Source of the DNA: Flavobacterium sp. AED
GTDB taxonomy: Bacteria; Bacteroidota; Bacteroidia; Flavobacteriales; Flavobacteriaceae
Assembly (NCBI RefSeq): GCF_000812945.1
Contig: NZ_JSYM01000001.1
Span: 372,001-436,000, forward strand
Length of the DNA stretch: 64,000 nucleotides
Direction: 5' to 3'
Shown here: positions 25,129 through 34,256 of the stretch, one piece after another
Layout: each line of letters opens with the position of its first letter
Position numbering within the stretch: the stretch's first letter is position 1
The notes under the pieces: model-generated
Told to the model about the DNA's origin: nothing
The model's database searches: none
What the model saw: only the letters and a program-made list of their open reading frames with translations
Position numbers and translations under genes: made by a program

Positions 25129-27519
25129 TTAGTTTCTTAGAGGTTTTCCTTTAGTTAACATAAATTGGATACGCTCCAATGTTTTTCTTTCGGTGCAAAG
25201 GGATAAGAAAGCTTCTCGTTCTAAATCCAATAAATATTGTTCCGTTACTAATGTTGGCTCTGATAAATCACCACCAGCCATTACGTAAGCTAGTTTATTT
25301 GCGATTTTTTTGTCATGTTCCGAAATGTATTTTCCGGCAACCATTTGGTCGGTTCCAACAAGGAACATTCCTAATGCTTGTTTTCCAAGAACTTTTACAT
25401 CGCTTCTGCGAATCGGTTGTGTGTAACCGGCTTCGGCCATTAGTAAAGCGTGTTTCTTGGCTTCAGCAATCTGACGGTCTTTGTTAACCACGATGATGTC
25501 TTTACCGTGTTGTAAAAGTCCGGTATCAAAAGCTTCGTAACCAGAAGTAGATACTTTTGCCATAGCAATAGTCAAGAAATATTCTTGCAATACGTTTAAT
25601 TCAACATCATTTTTATGGAATAAATCAGAGGCACGCAATGCCATTTCTTTCGATCCACCACCACCTGGAATTACACCAACTCCAAATTCCACTAATCCCA
25701 TATACGTTTCTGCTGCTGCAACTACTTTATCCGCATGCAAACTCATTTCGCAACCACCGCCAAAAGTCATTCCGTGTGGTGCAACCACCACCGGGATTCC
25801 AGAGTAACGTACGCGCATCATCGTGTCCTGAAACATTTTAATAGCCATGTTCAATTCGTCATATTCTTGCTCGACTGCCATCATGAAAATCATTCCGATA
25901 TTGGCACCAACAGAGAAATTTGCCGCTTGATTTCCAATAACCAATCCTTGGTATTCTTTTTCAGATAAGTCAATCGCTTTATTGATAGCGGCCAATACAT
26001 CACCACCAATCGTATTCATTTTAGACTGGAATTCTAAATTTAAAATTCCGTCTCCTAAATCTTGTATAATTGCGCCACTATTACTCCACACTTTTTTGCT
26101 TTCGCGAATGTTGTTCAGAATTATAAATGCATCCTGACCAGGAACTTTAGTTTGCGATTTTGCAGGGATATTGTAGAAAAAAGTTGCTCCTTCTTTAATA
26201 GAATAAAAACTAGAACTTCCAGAAGCCAACATTTCATTTACCCAAGCAGCTGGTTCAAGACCTTCCGCTTTCATCATTTCGATTCCTTTTTCGACACCAA
26301 TGGCATCCCAAATTTCGAAAGGACCATTTTCCCATCCAAAACCGGCTTTCATAGCATCGTCAATTTTGTATAATTCATCTGAGATTTCAGGTATTCTGTT
26401 CGAAACGTAAGCAAACATTCCAGCAAAACTTTTTCGGTAAAATTCTCCCGCTTTGTCTTTTCCTTTTACCAAAACTTTAAAACGATCAATTGGTTTGTCA
26501 ATCGTTTTGGTTAATTCTAAAGTGGCAAAAGAAGCTCTTTTAGCCGGACGGTATTCTAAGGTATCCAAATCCAAAGACAAAATATCCTTGTCTACTTTTT
26601 TGTAAAAACCTTGACCTGTTTTGCTTCCAAACCATTTATTTTCCATCATTTTGTTGACGAAATCTGGCAATTTGAACAAATCATGTTGCTCATCATTTGG
26701 GCAGTTTTCATAGATTCCGTTGGCAACATGTACCAAAGTATCTAAACCAACCACATCTACTGTTCTGAAAGTGGCTGATTTTGGTCTTCCAATTACTGGA
26801 CCGGTCAATTTATCCACTTCTTCAATCGTCAACCCCATTTCTTTGACCAAATGAAACAAACTTTGAATCCCGTAAATTCCAATTCTATTTCCGATAAATG
26901 CTGGAGTATCTTTGGCAACGACCGAAGTTTTGCCTAAGAATTTTGAGCCATAATCAGTAAGGAAATCTAAAACTTCCGTTGCAGTTTGTGGACCAGGAAT
27001 GATTTCGAATAATTTTAAATAACGCGCAGGGTTAAAAAAGTGTGTACCACAGAAATGTTTTTGAAAATCGTCACTTCTTCCTTCGCTCATAAAGTGAATA
27101 GGAATTCCGGAAGTATTTGAAGTAACTAAAGTTCCCGGTTTTCTGAATTTTTCAATTTGTTCAAAAACTAATTTTTTGATATCTAAACGTTCCACTACCA
27201 CTTCAATAATCCAATCAACGGAAGCGATTTTCGCCATGTCATCCGTTGTGTTTCCAGTAGTGATTCTACTGGCAAATTTTGGATTGTAAATAGGGGATGG
27301 TTTCGATTTTAAAGAATTAGCCAAATGCTCATTCACCAATCGGTTTCTGACAATTTTGCTTTCTAAAGTAAGCCCTTTTTTAGCTTCAGCTTCGGTGAGT
27401 TCTCCTGGAGCAATGTCCAAAAGTAAAACTTCAACTCCAATGTTGGCAAAATGGCAAGCAATTCCTGAACCCATAATTCCGGATCCAATTACTGCAACTT
27501 TTTTAATTGTGCGTTTCAT
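25129..27519 (-). CDS. Fused 3-hydroxyacyl-CoA dehydrogenase / enoyl-CoA hydratase
   Basis: This 796-aa bifunctional enzyme has the reverse domain order of E. coli FadB, like FadN of Bacillus. The NAD site is at the N terminus (VAVIGSGIMGSGIACHFAN), the dehydrogenase continues with HFFNPARYLKLFEIIPG, and the hydratase/isomerase domain is C-terminal (VAPHGMTFGGGCEMSLHAD, GVIPGGGGSKEMALR). Together they hydrate enoyl-CoA and oxidise the 3-hydroxyacyl-CoA. It follows a MarR gene by 50 bp and precedes the thiolase by 3 bp. Confidence 0.93.
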   Translation of the reverse strand: MKRTIKKVAVIGSGIMGSGIACHFANIGVEVLLLDIAPGELTEAEAKKGLTLESKIVRNRLVNEHLANSLKSKPSPIYNPKFASRITTGNTTDDMAKIASVDWIIEVVVERLDIKKLVFEQIEKFRKPGTLVTSNTSGIPIHFMSEGRSDDFQKHFCGTHFFNPARYLKLFEIIPGPQTATEVLDFLTDYGSKFLGKTSVVAKDTPAFIGNRIGIYGIQSLFHLVKEMGLTIEEVDKLTGPVIGRPKSATFRTVDVVGLDTLVHVANGIYENCPNDEQHDLFKLPDFVNKMMENKWFGSKTGQGFYKKVDKDILSLDLDTLEYRPAKRASFATLELTKTIDKPIDRFKVLVKGKDKAGEFYRKSFAGMFAYVSNRIPEISDELYKIDDAMKAGFGWENGPFEIWDAIGVEKGIEMMKAEGLEPAAWVNEMLASGSSSFYSIKEGATFFYNIPAKSQTKVPGQDAFIILNNIRESKKVWSNSGAIIQDLGDGILNLEFQSKMNTIGGDVLAAINKAIDLSEKEYQGLVIGNQAANFSVGANIGMIFMMAVEQEYDELNMAIKMFQDTMMRVRYSGIPVVVAPHGMTFGGGCEMSLHADKVVAAAETYMGLVEFGVGVIPGGGGSKEMALRASDLFHKNDVELNVLQEYFLTIAMAKVSTSGYEAFDTGLLQHGKDIIVVNKDRQIAEAKKHALLMAEAGYTQPIRRSDVKVLGKQALGMFLVGTDQMVAGKYISEHDKKIANKLAYVMAGGDLSEPTLVTEQYLLDLEREAFLSLCTERKTLERIQFMLTKGKPLRN

Positions 27520-27568
27520 ACGTAGTTATTATTTGTTTTTTATAGGAATATGGTATCGCTATTTTTAA

Positions 27569-28081
27569 TTATTGATTGTTTTTTTGAATCGTGGCGATGT
27601 CATTTTCTGGTTTTTCAGTTTGCTCCGTCAGTTCGTTGACGCTCGTGTGATTAAATATATTTTTATCTTGAATTAATTCGTTTATCGTTTCTGCCACTTC
27701 AATAAAATGTTGCAGTTTTTCCTCAGAAATGTGGTTTCTCACAGTTTCATTGAATTTCAAAACGGTATTTTTTGATAACTCCCTTTTCTCTTTACCAAAA
27801 TCGGTTAGGTAAATCAAAACGCCACGACCATCATAAGGATTTTTCTTCCTGATAATTAAGCCTTTATCTTCCATTGATTTTAAGGTTCTGGTAAGACTTG
27901 TCGCTTCCATACCCATTTTTGGACCTAAGGCAGTAGAAGGTGTGCCTTTTTCCTTATCCATACTCAGCAGAGCAAAACCCGTAGCCATAGTTGCACCGTA
28001 TTTAGAGGCTTCTTCATTGTACATTCTGGAAACTGCTTGCCAAGTTGCTCTTAATATATAATCTATCGTTTTATCTTTCAT
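27569..28081 (-). CDS. MarR-family transcriptional regulator of the beta-oxidation operon
   Basis: This 170-aa winged-helix protein shows GPKMGMEATSLTRTLKSMEDKGLI as its recognition-helix region and RKKNPYDGRGVLIYLTDFG as the wing. It is the first gene of the fad operon, so it probably represses its own operon and responds to an acyl-CoA or fatty acid. That effector is inferred from position only. No clear palindromic operator was found by eye upstream. Confidence 0.87.
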   Translation of the reverse strand: MKDKTIDYILRATWQAVSRMYNEEASKYGATMATGFALLSMDKEKGTPSTALGPKMGMEATSLTRTLKSMEDKGLIIRKKNPYDGRGVLIYLTDFGKEKRELSKNTVLKFNETVRNHISEEKLQHFIEVAETINELIQDKNIFNHTSVNELTEQTEKPENDIATIQKNNQ

Positions 28082-28167
28082 AATCTCTAACTATATCGTT
28101 TTCAAATATAATAAAAAATACTATGCACGCATAATAAATTAAATTATTTTTTTAATTTTTTGTCAAA

Positions 28168-28204
28168 ACTAAAAAACTCCCCATGAAATGAAGAGTTTTT
28201 TAGT
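28168..28204 (-). terminator. Terminator after the four-helix membrane protein gene
   Basis: Perfect 12-bp arms ACTAAAAAACTC and GAGTTTTTTAGT with a 13-nt loop lie just downstream of the stop at 28220 on the minus strand. Confidence 0.75.
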
Positions 28205-28219
28205 AAGAATTTTCATTTA

Positions 28220-28609
28220 TTATAATTTCCCATTCACCAGTGCGATAACTGCTCCGGTAAAGGCGGACATTACTATAGTGATTACAATATCCAATGCCAT
28301 AATCTGAAAATTAATATCAGCTGTTGGTTTCATTGAATTGGCAAACAAATCCATATATAAAGCCATAAATAATCCAATTATGGCACCGGCACCAAAACCG
28401 GTTATCCAATTTGAAATCCCTGCCCATTTTGTAAAAATATAGGCTGTCAATAATCCAAAAGTAAGACACCCTAAAAATATGAATAGCATGTTTTCATTTC
28501 CATTAGAAGGAAATGCGTCTTTAAATATGATTCCGTAGAGCATCCATCCTAAAAGAAAGTTGATTATACCGCCTACAATACCTGAAACTAAAAAGTTTTT
28601 CACATTCAT
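28220..28609 (-). CDS. Four-helix membrane protein, hypothetical
   Basis: This 129-aa protein has four hydrophobic segments (about residues 6-27, 42-60, 67-86 and 101-126) with small conserved-looking motifs such as GGIINFLLGWMLYG and GFGAGAIIGLFMALYMDLF. The overall plan resembles DUF1761-like membrane proteins, but I cannot confirm the family. It is monocistronic with its own terminator. Confidence 0.65.
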   Translation of the reverse strand: MNVKNFLVSGIVGGIINFLLGWMLYGIIFKDAFPSNGNENMLFIFLGCLTFGLLTAYIFTKWAGISNWITGFGAGAIIGLFMALYMDLFANSMKPTADINFQIMALDIVITIVMSAFTGAVIALVNGKL

Positions 28610-28758
28610 AATGTTTGGTTTTATGGGTTAATACAATAAAGGTATTAAAAAATAACAAAATAATAGGTAAAGTGTTAAATAACAATTGAATACATGGATT
28701 TAGTGGTAGTGAGAAAGAACATAATCGTTTTTTATATGTTTCTATTTTAATATTTTTC

Positions 28759-28788
28759 AAAAAAAAACTCCTCAGCTATTGAGGAGTT
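28759..28788 (-). terminator. Terminator behind the aminopeptidase remnant
   Basis: The hairpin AACTCCTCA/TGAGGAGTT has, on the minus strand, a T9 run after it. It lies 24 bp beyond the remnant's stop and was probably the terminator of the once-complete gene. Confidence 0.8.
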
Positions 28789-28811
28789 AGAGTTATTATT
28801 GAAGAAAATTT

Positions 28812-29033
28812 TTAAGATTTTTTAAAAGTACCACTATCCACATCTTTCAAAAACTTGATCACGCCAGTGAAATAGGTTTTAGGATCATCGTATTGCGAAA
28901 GGTGGCTTCCGTTAGGACAAAACAAGAGACGTCCGTTTTGAACTTCGTAAGCAATCCATTTCACGTGTTCCGGATCCATTGTGTTGAATTTGGAACTAAT
29001 GCTATGGGTGGGAACTGTTAAGGTTTTCAATCT
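28812..29033 (-). pseudogene. 3' remnant of a prolyl-aminopeptidase gene
   Basis: The 72 codons readable here (from a chance ATG at 29030) align without gaps to residues 279-350 of the intact prolyl aminopeptidase at 30559-31611; by hand count 60 of 72 residues are identical. The homology stops just upstream of 29033, so the signal peptide, oxyanion motif and nucleophile are missing. The catalytic Asp of the intact copy (KYDTMDP) is Asn here (KFNTMDP), while the His motif NGSHLSQ remains. It cannot be an active enzyme. It and the intact gene flank the DUF4143 ATPase gene. Confidence 0.85.
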
Positions 29034-29107
29034 AAAGTCTAATTGTATTTGAAGTCATTTAAGCAAGTCCTGATCGCTGTAAATTTGTATTTTTCTATAA
29101 TTACATA

Positions 29108-29206
29108 TATTATTGCCTTGTTTTTTTGCTAAAAATGATGTATTATTGCCTTGTATTTTTATTAAAAACAACATATTATTGCCTTGTTTTTTTATAAAAA
29201 TATTAT
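29108..29206 (+). repeat. Three 33-bp tandem repeats upstream of the ATPase gene
   Basis: The block TATTATTGCCTTGT starts at 29108, 29141 and 29174, an exact 33-bp period, each followed by a T run and an A run (TTTTTTTGCTAAAAA and variants). The last copy ends about 20 bp before the ATPase start. The regular spacing, equal to about three helical turns, suits a regulatory array as well as slipped-strand duplication. Confidence 0.85.
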
Positions 29207-29227
29207 TTTTTAAATAAATGAGAAGTT

Positions 29228-30562
29228 ATGTATATTTCTAGAAATGTTGATATTGAGTTGCTTAATTGGAAAAAAACGGATAAAAGAAAGCCTTTGCTTA
29301 TACGAGGTGCAAGACAAATAGGGAAAACGTCAGCTATTAGAGAATTAGGTAAGCAATTCACTCATTTTGTTGAAGTCAATTTTGATGAAAATCCAGAGTT
29401 TTCCCAGTTGTTCGAAAAAAGCTTGTCACCCGATGAAATTTGTCAGCAAATTGCTGTTATTAAAAATATTCCTATCATAGAAAATGAAACTTTATTTTTT
29501 TTGGATGAAATTCAAGCTTCGCCAAAAGCAATAGGAGTTTTGCGTTATTTTTATGAAAAAAAGCCAAACCTCCATGTTATTGCAGCTGGTTCGCTTTTGG
29601 AATTTACGCTATCAGAAATTCCTTCTTTTGGTGTAGGTCGAATCCGTTCCGTTTTTATGTATCCATTTAGTTTTGAAGAATTCTTGATTGCGTTAGGGGA
29701 AAGTAGTTTGCTAGAAAGTATTAGTAATGCATCGCCTTCTCATCCGTTACCACAACTTATTCATCAAAAAGCCATAGGAATATTAAAAAAGTTTTTGGTA
29801 ATAGGAGGTATGCCAGAAGCTGTAACGACTTATATTGAAAATAATGATTTTCTGGCAGTTCAAAAGATACTTGATGACCTTATTGTATCTTATCAAACCG
29901 ATTTTTCAAAATATAAACAAAAAGTACCTAGTTTAAGGATCCAAGAAGTTTTTAGAACAGTAGTGCAACAAGTGGGTAATAAATTTTCATATTCTTATTC
30001 GAATGCGACCTTAAATAACATTCAAATAAAAGAGGCGTTAGAATTATTGCAAATGTCAGGACTAGTATATTCAATTACGCATTCCTCTTGCAATGGTATT
30101 CCCATTGGGGCTGAAATTAATCCTAAAAAAAGAAAATTTATTCTTTTAGATACTGGGATTTATCAAAGAATGTTAGGGTTAGATTTAGCTGCTATTTTTA
30201 TTGAAGATGATACTGAATTAATTAATAAAGGAGCTATTGCAGAATTATTTGTTGGATTGGAATTGATGAAAAATAGTTCAGAAAGTGCAATAGCAGCATT
30301 GTATTATTGGCATCGAGAATCAAAAAATAGCCATGCAGAAGTCGATTATACGATACAACATGGGACAGCTATTATACCTATTGAAGTAAAATCAGGAACA
30401 AAAGGGGCTATGCAAAGTTTGTACAAATTTTTGGAGGAGAAAAAAACAAATTTTGGAATCAGAACATCACTAGAAAACTTTGGGATATTTGATACAATTA
30501 AAATAATACCAATCTATGCTTTAGGAATTGTTATGAAAAACAAATTAAAAAAACTTAATTAA
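29228..30562 (+). CDS. AAA-family ATPase with DUF4143 C-terminal domain
   Basis: This 444-aa protein has a Walker A motif GARQIGKTS (27-35) and Walker B LFFLDEIQ (89-96), then a sensor-like VIAAGSLLEF and GRIRSVFMYPFSFEEFL typical of this family. The C-terminal DUF4143 part carries a D-x12-E-x-K pattern (D373, E386, K388 in EVKSG), reminiscent of PD-(D/E)XK nucleases. These genes occur in many scattered copies in Bacteroidota and Archaea with no firmly known role. It lies between two copies of an aminopeptidase 3' end and reads against both. Its stop overlaps that of the intact copy by 4 bp. Confidence 0.88.
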   Translation: MYISRNVDIELLNWKKTDKRKPLLIRGARQIGKTSAIRELGKQFTHFVEVNFDENPEFSQLFEKSLSPDEICQQIAVIKNIPIIENETLFFLDEIQASPKAIGVLRYFYEKKPNLHVIAAGSLLEFTLSEIPSFGVGRIRSVFMYPFSFEEFLIALGESSLLESISNASPSHPLPQLIHQKAIGILKKFLVIGGMPEAVTTYIENNDFLAVQKILDDLIVSYQTDFSKYKQKVPSLRIQEVFRTVVQQVGNKFSYSYSNATLNNIQIKEALELLQMSGLVYSITHSSCNGIPIGAEINPKKRKFILLDTGIYQRMLGLDLAAIFIEDDTELINKGAIAELFVGLELMKNSSESAIAALYYWHRESKNSHAEVDYTIQHGTAIIPIEVKSGTKGAMQSLYKFLEEKKTNFGIRTSLENFGIFDTIKIIPIYALGIVMKNKLKKLN

Positions 30563-31611
30563 CCTTTCTTAAACTCCCCATTATCCACATCTTTCAAAAA
30601 CTTGATCACACCCGGGAAATAGGTTTTTGGATCATCGTATTGCGAAAGGTGGCTTCCGTTAGGACAAAACAAGAAACGTCCGTTTTGAACTTCGTGAGCA
30701 ATCCATTTCATGTGTTCGGGATCCATAGTGTCGTATTTAGAACCAATACTCAAGGTAGGAACCGTAAGTGTTTTTAGTCTGGCTTTGACATCCCAATTTT
30801 TCAAGGAGGCATTTCCGGTGATACCAAATTCACTGTGACCTTGCATAAACACATATACATCAGGATTGATGTGTTTGAAACATCTGTTGATGGATTCCGG
30901 CCATTGATCCAATGGTTTTCTTAAAATGTGTTCCGTGTAGTAATATTTGAACAGTAATTCGCTGTATTTTGGATTTTCAAAATCATTGTTCTTTTCGATA
31001 TCCTGCAATTGCTTTAGGATTTTCGGATCCATCTGTGGTGCGAGAACGTCTTTTGCGTAAGCGTTATATTCCTTAGCGCTCGCCATCATATTAGAGATAA
31101 TCAAGCCTTTTAGGTTCTTTTGATATTTCAACGCATATTCCATCGCCAGGATTCCGCCCCAAGATTGTCCCATCAGGTAAAAATTGGAACTGTCTAAACC
31201 TAATGCAATACGCACTTGCTCGACTTCCTCTACAAAGCGTTCGTTAGTCCATAAACTATTGTCTTTGGGCTGGTCGCTATAATACGAACCCAATTGGTCG
31301 TAATAAATATATTCAATGCTTTCATTAGGGAAATACCCGTCAAAACATTCATACAATTCATGTGTCAATCCAGGGCCACCGTGAAGGAGTAACACTTTTA
31401 TTTTGGGATTTTCACCAACGGTTTTTGTCCAAACTTTAAAAGTCCCTTTTGGCGTTTTAATCGGAATCATTTTGATGCCGCCAGTCAGCTGGTCGTCCCG
31501 TTTCGAGAAATCTAAATAATTTGCTTTTATGGAATCTTCTTTTGGTTTTTCTTGACAATTAGAAAAAAAGAACACACTTACGACGGAACAAATTAGAGCT
31601 TTTAGTTTCAT
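30559..31611 (-). CDS. Prolyl aminopeptidase (proline iminopeptidase), lipoprotein
   Basis: This 350-aa alpha/beta hydrolase removes N-terminal proline from peptides. The start gives a lipoprotein signal with Cys19 (VFFFSNC). The oxyanion motif HGGPG is at 77-81, the nucleophile Ser150 is in GQSWGG, and the acid and base are D294 (KYDTMDP) and H321 (NGSHLSQ). The C-terminal 72 residues are duplicated as a remnant at 28812-29033. It lies 24 bp downstream of the acyl-CoA synthetase fragment. An epoxide-hydrolase-like activity cannot be excluded, but HGGPG and GQSWGG favour the S33 aminopeptidases. Confidence 0.87.
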   Translation of the reverse strand: MKLKALICSVVSVFFFSNCQEKPKEDSIKANYLDFSKRDDQLTGGIKMIPIKTPKGTFKVWTKTVGENPKIKVLLLHGGPGLTHELYECFDGYFPNESIEYIYYDQLGSYYSDQPKDNSLWTNERFVEEVEQVRIALGLDSSNFYLMGQSWGGILAMEYALKYQKNLKGLIISNMMASAKEYNAYAKDVLAPQMDPKILKQLQDIEKNNDFENPKYSELLFKYYYTEHILRKPLDQWPESINRCFKHINPDVYVFMQGHSEFGITGNASLKNWDVKARLKTLTVPTLSIGSKYDTMDPEHMKWIAHEVQNGRFLFCPNGSHLSQYDDPKTYFPGVIKFLKDVDNGEFKKG

Positions 31612-31635
31612 GTTTTGTATGGGTTTTATGAAATG

Positions 31636-31957
31636 CTAACCGTAGATTTTATGGAATAAATCAATATATTTCTCCATTACGATTTTTCGTTTCAGTTTTA
31701 GCGTAGGGGTCAATTGTCCGCCTTCAATAGACCAAACGTCTGGGGTCAATTCAAAGCGTTTTATTTTCTCCCAATTACCAAATTTTTCATTTAAAGTATC
31801 AATCTCGGCTTGAATTCGTTCGATTACTTTTTCGTTGGAAATAATTGCTTCATTGCTTTTTCCAACATCTATTCCATGAATAACTGCCCATTCTTTAATG
31901 AAATCAAAACTTGGTTGAATGATTGCTGCCGGCATTTTTTGTCCGTCACCAATCACG
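31636..31957 (-). pseudogene. 3' fragment of a long-chain acyl-CoA synthetase gene
   Basis: About 106 codons of the C-terminal domain of an ANL-superfamily acyl-CoA ligase (FAA1/FadD15 type) remain. VIGDGQKMPAAIIQPSF, IQAEIDTLNEKFGNWEKIK and the A10-like block LTPTLKLKRKIVMEKY, with the adenylation Lys, are all recognisable. The AMP-binding N-terminal ~480 residues are absent. Upstream of about 31957 the sequence becomes that of the HYR-repeat gene, and the apparent start ATG (31968) belongs to that other gene read in a different frame. The fragment is therefore dead as a ligase. Confidence 0.85.
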
Positions 31958-34256
31958 TTACAGAACATGATCCGTCAAGGTTTACATCCTGATCCAATGC
32001 TGCAATTATAACAGGTTTCTCATTATCGCTAACCGTAACGGTAAATGAAGCGGAAAATGTGTTTGAAGAAGCATCGGTAGCCGTGTAGGTTACTGTTGTA
32101 ACCCCTATCGGGAAGGTAGCACCTGAAGCAAGACCTGCAGTCTGGGCTATGCTGCTGCCTGCACAATTATCGGTAGCGCTTGGCGTAGTCCAAGAAACGG
32201 AAGCACCACAAACACCGGCATCATTATTTACAGTAATACTTGACGGAAGCCCAACGATAGTTGGTTTCTCATTATCGCTAACCGTAACGGTGAAGCTACA
32301 AGTAGCAATGTTACCACTCGCATCGGTTACTTTAAATGTATTGGTTGTTACTCCTATAGGGAATGTTGAACCACTTACCAATCCCGTTGTTTGTATTGTT
32401 GCGGAACCAGGACAATTATCTGTACCTACTGGTTTTGTATAAGTTACTACTGCACCACATACTCCTGCATCATTACTTTTTACAATATTACCAGGGCATG
32501 AAATTGAAGGGTTCTGAATATCATTAATAGTTACCGTGAAAGAACAGGTAGAAGTATTACCACTTGCATCAATTACTTTAAATGTATTGGTAGTTATTCC
32601 AATAGGGAATGTTGAACCACTCGCTAAACCAGTCGTTTGTGTGGTTATTGTACCAGTACAATTATCTGTACCCACTGGGGCTGTATAAGTTACTACTGCA
32701 CCACATACTCCTGCATCATTACTTTTCACAATATTACTAGGACAAGTAATTGAAGGATTCTGTGTATCATTAACAGTTACCGTGAAAGAGCAGGTAGAAG
32801 TATTACCGCTTGCATCGGTTACTTTAAATGTATTGGTAGTTATCCCAATAGGAAATGTTGAACCACTCGCTAAACCAGTCGTTTGTGCAGTTATTGAACC
32901 AATACAATTATCTGTACCTACTGGTGCTGCATAGGTCACCACTGCGCCACATACTCCTGCATCATTGCTTTTTACAATATTACCAGGACAACTGATTGTA
33001 GGATTCTGCGAATCATTTACCGTTACCGTAAATGAACAAGTAGCTGTACCGCATGTATTAGTTGCAGTAATAGTAACTGTTGTTGTACCTTTATTAAAAG
33101 TTGAACCGCTACCAGTACCACTACTACCACTGCCAGTTGTTGCTCCGGTAAATACATAGCTAACTGTAGGAGATGGGGTTCCTGTTATCGTTGCTGTATA
33201 TGAAACCACAGCTGTACAAACCCCATTCCCTGCATTAGTTACTATATTAGAAGGACAAGCAGTAAATGAAGGTAATGAATTTATTGTGTAAGAAGTACTT
33301 GCATTTACGTGACTCGTAGCAGAGCCAGTAATTGTGTACGAGCCTCCAGTACCGTCAAAATAAAAAAATGTTGCTGTGCTCGTTAATGCCCCAATAGAAA
33401 CTGTTAAAGTGGAAGCTCCTCCTGATGTTGCTCTAAATTGCTTGGAGCCGGAAGATGAAGAAGAAGTTAAATTAACAGCTAACAATAATCCATCAATATA
33501 AGCTTTACCATCCCCATTTTGTCGTGTTACTGTCCATTGTCCAGTTTCTGTTCCAGAACAAGTCGAAGCTGGTACTACGGTAAATAAAAGTTTCCTACCG
33601 GTAGCTGTAACGGAAACGGTGGTTGTTTTATCTAAACTAAAAGTACCTGCACTTACGCCACTACCTTCAATCATTAAATTTATAGTCCAAATACCAATTC
33701 GGTAAGCTCCATTCAATATTTTACTTTCACTGTGAGGGTTCACAACAGAACCTAAGAAAGTTGCACTCGACGTAGTTACCCCATCAGGATCCACAAAATC
33801 AACTCGATAGTTCTTTGAATTATTCAATCCATTTGAACTTGTACCTATTGTTAAAGTCCCTTCAGTCCATGTCGCACTAATCGAAGATGCATCCGTAAAC
33901 AAAACCTCCGCACTCAATCCTGAACTTTGACCTAACGCAGTCGCTCTTAAAGTTGAATCTAAACAATCATCTTCACAAACATGCCAAGTAGTAACAAAAT
34001 TACCATTTTCATCAGCTATTACATACCAAGTTCCATGATCTTCACCGGTGCCGGGTGTCGCATCAGCATGCATAACTTGCAAAGTAACCGTTTCACCTGG
34101 TGTAAAGCCCATACCCGTTAGGGTTGCCGTGCTACCTGGTGCATAGTCAGCCTGATCAGAAGTTAGAGTCTGTCCAAAAGCTGCATTTACAAAAAACAAA
34201 TTTGCAATTAAAAAAACAGTAGTTAAAAATGTGGATTTACGTAGAAATGTTTTCAT
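31953..34256 (-). CDS. HYR-repeat surface protein, 3'-truncated by rearrangement
   Basis: This 767-aa secreted protein has a signal peptide ending AAFGQ, an N-terminal Ig-like domain (SDQADYAPGSTATLTGMGF, family of cell-surface fibrous proteins), a middle Gly/Ser/Thr-rich part, and then HYR domains. Four HYR units of about 82 residues share SNDAGVCGAVVTY, GSTFPIG and CSFTVTV. A fifth begins with DNEKPVI and stops at GSCSVT, where the reading frame runs into acyl-CoA synthetase sequence and a stop. The type IX sorting domain expected at the C terminus is missing, so secretion to the surface is probably lost. Confidence 0.8.
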   Translation of the reverse strand: MKTFLRKSTFLTTVFLIANLFFVNAAFGQTLTSDQADYAPGSTATLTGMGFTPGETVTLQVMHADATPGTGEDHGTWYVIADENGNFVTTWHVCEDDCLDSTLRATALGQSSGLSAEVLFTDASSISATWTEGTLTIGTSSNGLNNSKNYRVDFVDPDGVTTSSATFLGSVVNPHSESKILNGAYRIGIWTINLMIEGSGVSAGTFSLDKTTTVSVTATGRKLLFTVVPASTCSGTETGQWTVTRQNGDGKAYIDGLLLAVNLTSSSSSGSKQFRATSGGASTLTVSIGALTSTATFFYFDGTGGSYTITGSATSHVNASTSYTINSLPSFTACPSNIVTNAGNGVCTAVVSYTATITGTPSPTVSYVFTGATTGSGSSGTGSGSTFNKGTTTVTITATNTCGTATCSFTVTVNDSQNPTISCPGNIVKSNDAGVCGAVVTYAAPVGTDNCIGSITAQTTGLASGSTFPIGITTNTFKVTDASGNTSTCSFTVTVNDTQNPSITCPSNIVKSNDAGVCGAVVTYTAPVGTDNCTGTITTQTTGLASGSTFPIGITTNTFKVIDASGNTSTCSFTVTINDIQNPSISCPGNIVKSNDAGVCGAVVTYTKPVGTDNCPGSATIQTTGLVSGSTFPIGVTTNTFKVTDASGNIATCSFTVTVSDNEKPTIVGLPSSITVNNDAGVCGASVSWTTPSATDNCAGSSIAQTAGLASGATFPIGVTTVTYTATDASSNTFSASFTVTVSDNEKPVIIAALDQDVNLDGSCSVT
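32010..33010 (-). repeat. 246-bp HYR-domain coding repeats
   Basis: Four tandem units of about 82 codons encode the HYR domains; at DNA level, blocks such as CCTGCATCATTACTTTT and CACCACATACTCCTGC recur at about 246-bp spacing. The three central copies are most alike, which points to recent internal duplication. Confidence 0.8.

Noticed and set aside
31636..31968. A free-standing 110-aa protein starting at 31968
   Set aside because: The start codon falls in HYR-gene sequence. The rest is the C-terminal fragment of an acyl-CoA synthetase, so it is a pseudogene rather than a small gene.
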